Shown here: positions 60,030 through 64,000 of the stretch, piece by piece
Layout of the letters: each line of letters opens with the position of its first letter
How positions within the stretch are numbered: the first letter of the stretch is position 1
From: Bacillota bacterium
GTDB taxonomy: Bacteria > Bacillota > Clostridia > Oscillospirales > Ruminococcaceae
Direction of reading: 5' to 3'
Assembly (NCBI GenBank): GCA_023460535.1
Contig: JAEWPV010000007.1
Span: forward strand, 268,444 to 332,443
DNA: 64,000 nucleotides
Notes under the pieces: generated by a model
Told to the model about the DNA's origin: nothing
What the model saw: the letters and a program-made list of their open reading frames with translations, nothing else
Databases searched by the model: none
Made by a program: the position numbers and the translations under genes

Positions 60030-60731
60030 ATGGTTAGACAGATGATAAAGATTGATGAAGCGCTTTGCAACGGCTGCGGTCTGTGCGTTCAGGCCTGCCA
60101 CGAGGGCGCCATTGCCATGGTGGACGGCAAGGCAAAGCTGATGCGCGAGGATTACTGCGACGGTCTTGGCAACTGCCTGCCCGTCTGCCCCACCGGTGCG
60201 ATAAGCTTTGAGGAACGCGAGGCACCCGCGTTTGTTCTCCCGCCCGAGCCGGCACCACACACACAACCGCCCATGGGCGGCTGCCCCGGCTCCCGCGCGT
60301 CCGCTATAAAGCGCGCACCCCAGGCGGCAGAGCAACCCACCGCACCGCCTGCCGCCGATACCCCATCGCAGCTGATGCAATGGCCGGTACAGATTAAGCT
60401 GGTACCCGTTAACACCCCGTACCTTGACGGCGCACATCTGCTGATTGCCGCCGACTGCGCGGCGTACGCACACAGCGCGTTTCACAACAACTTTATGCGC
60501 GGCAAGGTTACCATCATCGGCTGCCCCAAGCTTGACGAGGGCGATTATAGCGAAAAGCTGACCGAGATGATTGCGCGCAACAACATCAAAAGCGTGACGA
60601 TTGTACGCATGGAGGTTCCGTGCTGCGGCGGTCTTTCGTATGCCGCACAGCAGGCGCTGCAAAACAGCGGTAAGTTTATCCCCTGGCGTGTCGTCACCAT
60701 TGCGACGGACGGTACAATCCTAGAGGATTAG
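60030..60731 (+). CDS. 2x[4Fe-4S] ferredoxin-domain protein, hcp partner
   Basis: 233-residue protein. Two cluster motifs at the N-terminus: CNGCGLCVQACHEGAI and the variant CDGLGNCLPVCPTGAI. A Pro/Ala linker follows. Then a C-terminal domain has VIGCPKLDEGDYSEKLTEMIARNNIKSVTIVRMEVPCCGGLSYAAQQAL with a CCGG motif typical of CoB-heterodisulfide-reductase-like cysteine sites. It lies 79 bp before hcp and probably feeds it electrons. Confidence 0.88.
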   Translation: MVRQMIKIDEALCNGCGLCVQACHEGAIAMVDGKAKLMREDYCDGLGNCLPVCPTGAISFEEREAPAFVLPPEPAPHTQPPMGGCPGSRASAIKRAPQAAEQPTAPPAADTPSQLMQWPVQIKLVPVNTPYLDGAHLLIAADCAAYAHSAFHNNFMRGKVTIIGCPKLDEGDYSEKLTEMIARNNIKSVTIVRMEVPCCGGLSYAAQQALQNSGKFIPWRVVTIATDGTILED

Positions 60732-60810
60732 CAAGCCCCCCTAGCGGCGCATAGCCGCGCAGATCTATGAAAGAATAGAAACAAATAAAACAGATAAGGG
60801 AGATTGTATT

Positions 60811-62370
60811 ATGCACAGCGAGATGTTTTGTTTTCAGTGCGAGCAGACAGCGGGCGGCAAGGCCTGCACCGTAAAGGGGGTCTGCGGCAAGGAGAGCTCC
60901 ACCGCAAACCTGCAGGATGAGCTGACCGGCGTGCTGGTTGCCATCGCAAAAGCGGCAAAGGAGAAGCGCACCCCCGAGACCGACAAGCTGCTGATGGACG
61001 GACTGTTCACCGCAATTACCAACGTAAACTTTGACGACGGCGCCCTGCAGCGCATGATCGCAAAGACCCGCGAGGCCCTGGCTAAGCTTGACCCCGCCCA
61101 AAAGGAGTACTCGCTCGAGGAGCTGTGGGGCGACAACGAGGACATCCGCTCGCTCAAAAGCCTGATTCTATTCGGCATCCGCGGCATGGCTGCCTATGCG
61201 TATCACGCGGCGGCACTGGGCTACACCGACGACGAGGTAAACACCTTCTTCTATAAATCTTTGGCGGCTATTGGCAGCGACACCGCGCAGGACGAGCTGC
61301 TTGCCCTAGTCACCCAGACCGGTCTTGTCAACCTAACCTGCATGGCACTGCTTGATAAGGCAAACACCGAAACCTACGGCACCCCTGTTCCCACAAAGGT
61401 TCCCATGACCATTGAAAAGGGACCGTTTATCGTCATTTCGGGTCACGACCTGCACGACCTGTACCTGCTGCTGAAGCAGACCGAGGGCAAGGGCGTTAAC
61501 ATCTACACCCACGGCGAGATGCTGCCCGCCCACGCGTACCCCGAGCTGAAGAAGTACCCGCAGCTTAAGGGCAACTTCGGTACGGCATGGCAGAACCAGC
61601 AAAAGGAGTTTGTTAACATCCCGGGTCCCGTATTGTTTACCACCAATTGCATCATGCCGGTGCGCGACAGCTACCGCGACCGCATCTTTACCACCGCGGT
61701 GGTGGCATACCCCGACATGGTTCACATCGGGGAGGAAAAGGACTTCACCCCCGTCATCAACAAGGCGCTTGAGCTTGGCGGCTACGCCGAGGATACGGTG
61801 ATGACCGGCATTAACGGCGGCAGTATGCTGACCACCGGCTTTGCAAGGGGATCCGTACTGGCGGCGGCAGACACCGTAATCGACGCGGTTAAGTCGGGTG
61901 CCATCAGCCACTTCTTTTTGGTTGGCGGCTGCGACGGCGCACGCCCCGGACGCAACTACTATACCGATTTTGTCAAGCAGGCACCGTCCGATTCGATTAT
62001 CCTCACCCTTGCTTGCGGCAAATATCGCTTTAACGATCTGGATCTCGGCACCATTGGCGGCTTACCCCGTATTATGGATATGGGGCAGTGCAACGACGCG
62101 TACAGCGCCATCGAGGTTGCGCTTGCGCTTACCAAGGCGTTCGACTGCGGCGTAAACGAGCTGCCGCTGACACTGGTGCTTTCGTGGTACGAGCAAAAGG
62201 CGGTATGCGTACTGCTTACCCTGCTCGCACTCGGCATCAAAAACATCCTGATTGGACCATCGCTGCCCGCGTTTGTCTCCCCCAATGTGCTTAACGTACT
62301 GGTGGAAAACTACGGGCTGACCCCCATCACCACCCCCGAGGAGGATTTGGCTCGCATCTTGGGCAAATAA
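60811..62370 (+). CDS. hcp: Hydroxylamine reductase / hybrid cluster protein
   Basis: 519-residue Hcp of the short anaerobe class. FCFQCEQTAGGKACTVKGVCGK provides the N-terminal [4Fe-4S] cysteines. Hybrid-cluster ligands lie in FIVISGHDLHDLYLLL, VNIYTHGEMLPAHAYPEL, PGPVLFTTNCIMP, FFLVGGCDGARPGRNYYTDF, LACGKYRFN and VLSWYEQKAVCVLLTLL. The enzyme reduces hydroxylamine and NO and protects against nitrosative stress. RBS is AAGGGAG. Confidence 0.96.
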   Translation: MHSEMFCFQCEQTAGGKACTVKGVCGKESSTANLQDELTGVLVAIAKAAKEKRTPETDKLLMDGLFTAITNVNFDDGALQRMIAKTREALAKLDPAQKEYSLEELWGDNEDIRSLKSLILFGIRGMAAYAYHAAALGYTDDEVNTFFYKSLAAIGSDTAQDELLALVTQTGLVNLTCMALLDKANTETYGTPVPTKVPMTIEKGPFIVISGHDLHDLYLLLKQTEGKGVNIYTHGEMLPAHAYPELKKYPQLKGNFGTAWQNQQKEFVNIPGPVLFTTNCIMPVRDSYRDRIFTTAVVAYPDMVHIGEEKDFTPVINKALELGGYAEDTVMTGINGGSMLTTGFARGSVLAAADTVIDAVKSGAISHFFLVGGCDGARPGRNYYTDFVKQAPSDSIILTLACGKYRFNDLDLGTIGGLPRIMDMGQCNDAYSAIEVALALTKAFDCGVNELPLTLVLSWYEQKAVCVLLTLLALGIKNILIGPSLPAFVSPNVLNVLVENYGLTPITTPEEDLARILGK

Positions 62371-62420
62371 AAGGGTTTCCTGTAGCGAATAAACGCCGAT
62401 TCTGTCTTTCTGTTCCGTTT

Positions 62421-62460
62421 GTGATGTTGTCACGGAGAAAAATCTGCCAATTGCTATAAT
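62421..62460 (+). promoter_or_regulatory. Crp/Fnr-like site and extended -10 upstream of thioredoxin
   Basis: GTGATGTTGTCAC (62421-62433) is a TGTGA-N-TCAC-type palindrome. TGCTATAAT (62452-62460) is an extended -10. The centre lies about 40 bp before the expected transcription start, again the class II activator position. Confidence 0.6.
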
Positions 62461-62508
62461 GGTATCAGATAGAACAACACATCATCTCAAACGGAAAGGG
62501 AGATGGAT

Positions 62509-62817
62509 ATGTCAATCAACGTAACAAAGGAAAACTTCAAAAGAGAGGTATTGCAGTCCGACAAGCCGGTACTCATCGATTTCTGGGCACCGTGGTGCGG
62601 TCCCTGCCGCAGGGTAGCCCCGATTGTGGATGAGATTGGCGAGGAAACCTCGGGAACGATAAAAGTAGGGAAAATAAACATTGACGAGCAACCCGAGCTT
62701 GCCGAGCATTTTCAGATTATGAGTATCCCCACCATCATCGTGATGAAGGGCGGAAAGGTACAGTCCTCCGCAGTCGGGGCAAAAAGCAAACGCGCAATCC
62801 TAGAGATGCTCAGCTAG
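62509..62817 (+). CDS. trxA: Thioredoxin
   Basis: 102-residue cytoplasmic thioredoxin. LIDFWAPWCGPCRRVAPIVDEIGEE contains the WCGPC active site. MSIPTIIVMKGGK carries the cis-proline. ATG 62509 is chosen because GGAAAGGGAG abuts the ATG two codons upstream. It sits between hcp and a Crp/Fnr gene and is likely part of the same stress response. Confidence 0.95.
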   Translation: MSINVTKENFKREVLQSDKPVLIDFWAPWCGPCRRVAPIVDEIGEETSGTIKVGKINIDEQPELAEHFQIMSIPTIIVMKGGKVQSSAVGAKSKRAILEMLS

Positions 62818-63087
62818 CCTCATCAAAAGCCAGCCTCTGCCGCCATGGTATCGCCTAAGTACCTACATAGTGCGGCTCCTTCGATAGTCGGTTTTGGCAC
62901 AGCCACCACCCACCGCAGTGCTTTTCACCATTTACTTTCACAAAATCACACCCTACACACTCCTTTTACTTTCACTTCACAAAATAGTTTAACCCCCAAA
63001 AAGACAACGTTATTCTCACCTTTTGCAGTACCACGCCAAGGCCGCCTTATAAAAATGATTGTCTCCTCCATAACACTTTCTCATTCG

Positions 63088-63135
63088 CAGCGGTGCTCCG
63101 TGTCCCCCACACGGAGCACCGCTGTTTTATTTTTT
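63088..63135 (+). terminator. Strong terminator between trxA and the Crp/Fnr gene
   Basis: CAGCGGTGCTCCGTGT / ACACGGAGCACCGCTG, a perfect 16-bp stem around CCCCC, then TTTTATTTTTT. The remainder of the gap 62818-63207 holds no convincing gene. Confidence 0.92.
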
Positions 63136-63207
63136 ATTATTCTGTAGTATAATAAAGGTAAGATGTCGGGTAGTTATTAGGATGCAAACGGGAAAGGTGT
63201 GGTTGAA

Positions 63208-63891
63208 ATGGCTCTGACCAATGTCGGAATTGCATTTTTGCATGATGTACTCCCTTTTTGGGATAAGCTGACTGCCGAGCAGCAGCGTGAGATTGAGCAG
63301 ACCGCTACGGGCAGAACCTACCGCAAAGGAGAAAGCCTGCACAACGGCGCTACCGATTGCTCCGGCATGCTGATTATCAGAAGCGGGCAGGTGCGCGCGT
63401 TTATCCTTTCCCCCCAGGGCAAAGAGATTACCCTTTACCGCTTGCTGGAGCGAGATACCTGCCTATTAACCGCCTCCTGCATCCTAAAAAACATTAGTTT
63501 TCAGATTAATATTGAGGCGGAGCGTGACACCGAGGCGATGTTTATCCCCACACGAGTATACCAAACGCTCAGCCACAGTTCGATTGCCGTGGCGGACTAC
63601 GCAAACCAGCTGATGTCCTCCCGCCTATCGGATGTAATGTGGGTGATGGAGCAGGTGCTGTTCTCTAGTTTTGATAAGCGCCTTGCAAACTTTTTGCTTG
63701 AGCAGGCGGTGATGGACGGCGGCGACACACTCGAGATTACACACGAAGTGATTGCACGGCATCTCGGCTCCGCCCGCGAGGTGGTAACGAGGATGCTAAA
63801 ATACTTTCAGTCCGAGGGCATGGTGTCGCTCTCGCGCGGAGGCATTACCCTGACCGACACCGAAAAGCTCGAACGGCTGACGGAGGAGTAG
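63208..63891 (+). CDS. Crp/Fnr-family regulator (second copy)
   Basis: 227-residue regulator. Effector domain: GRTYRKGESLHNGATDCSGMLIIRSGQVRAFILSPQGKEITLYRLLERDTCLLTASCILKNISF. The HTH is ITHEVIARHLGSAREVVTRMLKYFQSEGMVSLSRGGITLTD, with the E-V-V-T-R pattern. A CDS.. and TASCIL segment with spaced cysteines resembles the thiol-sensing Crp types beside thioredoxin genes. ATG 63208 has GGGAAAGG 10 nt upstream. The GTG three codons earlier is too close. Confidence 0.9.
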   Translation: MALTNVGIAFLHDVLPFWDKLTAEQQREIEQTATGRTYRKGESLHNGATDCSGMLIIRSGQVRAFILSPQGKEITLYRLLERDTCLLTASCILKNISFQINIEAERDTEAMFIPTRVYQTLSHSSIAVADYANQLMSSRLSDVMWVMEQVLFSSFDKRLANFLLEQAVMDGGDTLEITHEVIARHLGSAREVVTRMLKYFQSEGMVSLSRGGITLTDTEKLERLTEE

Positions 63892-64000
63892 CCGTCACCC
63901 GTAACACAATTAAAATTAGCGATGGGCAAAACGACTAACGAAAATGAGGAAAAGGACGGGTGGAGATCAGAACGAGTGGAAAGCGAGTGCAAAAGGGCAA

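Noticed and set aside
62845..63147. 100-codon + strand ORF between trxA and the Crp/Fnr gene
   Set aside because: Ser/Thr/His-rich translation, no RBS, and it runs through the terminator hairpin at 63088-63124.
63922..64000. ATG-initiated frame open to the right window edge (MGKTTNENEEKDGW...)
   Set aside because: No ribosome binding site and too short to judge. It may be the start of a gene beyond the window but cannot be supported.

Overview
The window looks like the chromosome of a low-to-mid GC Gram-positive anaerobe, most likely a Clostridia member near the Oscillospiraceae. This is inferred from gene content: hybrid-cluster protein, ferredoxin-type proteins, an O2-independent thiol and arsenic cluster, DltA/DltC, VanW, VanZ and strong AGGAGG ribosome binding sites. 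The species cannot be named from sequence alone. The window splits into a prophage (1 to about 26.1 kb) and host chromosome (about 26.1 to 64 kb).

Prophage. All genes read rightward. The left edge cuts a VapE-type primase/helicase. A 300-bp repeat-rich gap follows, then a VRR-NUC nuclease, an SNF2-like helicase broken by four extra bases inside its Walker A motif, a secreted glucosaminidase-like protein and a DUF1492 late regulator. Next comes an AT-rich two-gene cargo, an OLD-like AAA-TOPRIM protein plus a Dam-type DNA methylase, flanked by terminators. The late operon then runs in standard siphovirus order: TerS, TerL, portal, minor capsid protein, scaffold, major capsid, connectors, tail tube, gpG/gpGT (-1 frameshift on A AAA AAC), tape measure, tail and fibre proteins, XhlA-like protein, holin, amidase. 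The minor capsid protein carries a C-terminal RelA/SpoT-like domain and is followed by a small ORF that could be its immunity protein. No integrase or att site is visible, so the prophage must extend left of the window.

Host genes, 26 to 41 kb: a zinc-ribbon membrane protein, VanZ, PadR with a divergent chromate transporter, and the FetAB metal exporter. Then comes a large leftward metal/thiol island: arsR-acr3, a CoA-disulfide-reductase/rhodanese fusion, a phosphoesterase, arsR2, two thioredoxin-like proteins, C_GCAxxG_C_C, CcdA, two half-permeases, an ArsP-type permease and arsR3. A structured, inverted-repeat element (33020-33294) sits between acr3/arsR and the rhodanese gene and supplies the end of that gene.

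Host genes, 41 to 64 kb: a lipoprotein; a polar amino acid ABC transporter; a VanW-DltA-DltC operon without DltB or DltD; a NarL-type two-component system divergent from a three-gene ABC exporter (LnrJK/LnrLMN-like); several small proteins; an MBL hydrolase; a PEP/pyruvate-binding-domain protein; a MATE pump; and a nitrosative/redox stress block (Crp/Fnr regulator, ferredoxin-like protein, hcp, thioredoxin, second Crp/Fnr regulator) with palindromic Crp/Fnr-like sites in the promoters.

All calls come from reading the sequence and supplied translations by eye. No database search was run.
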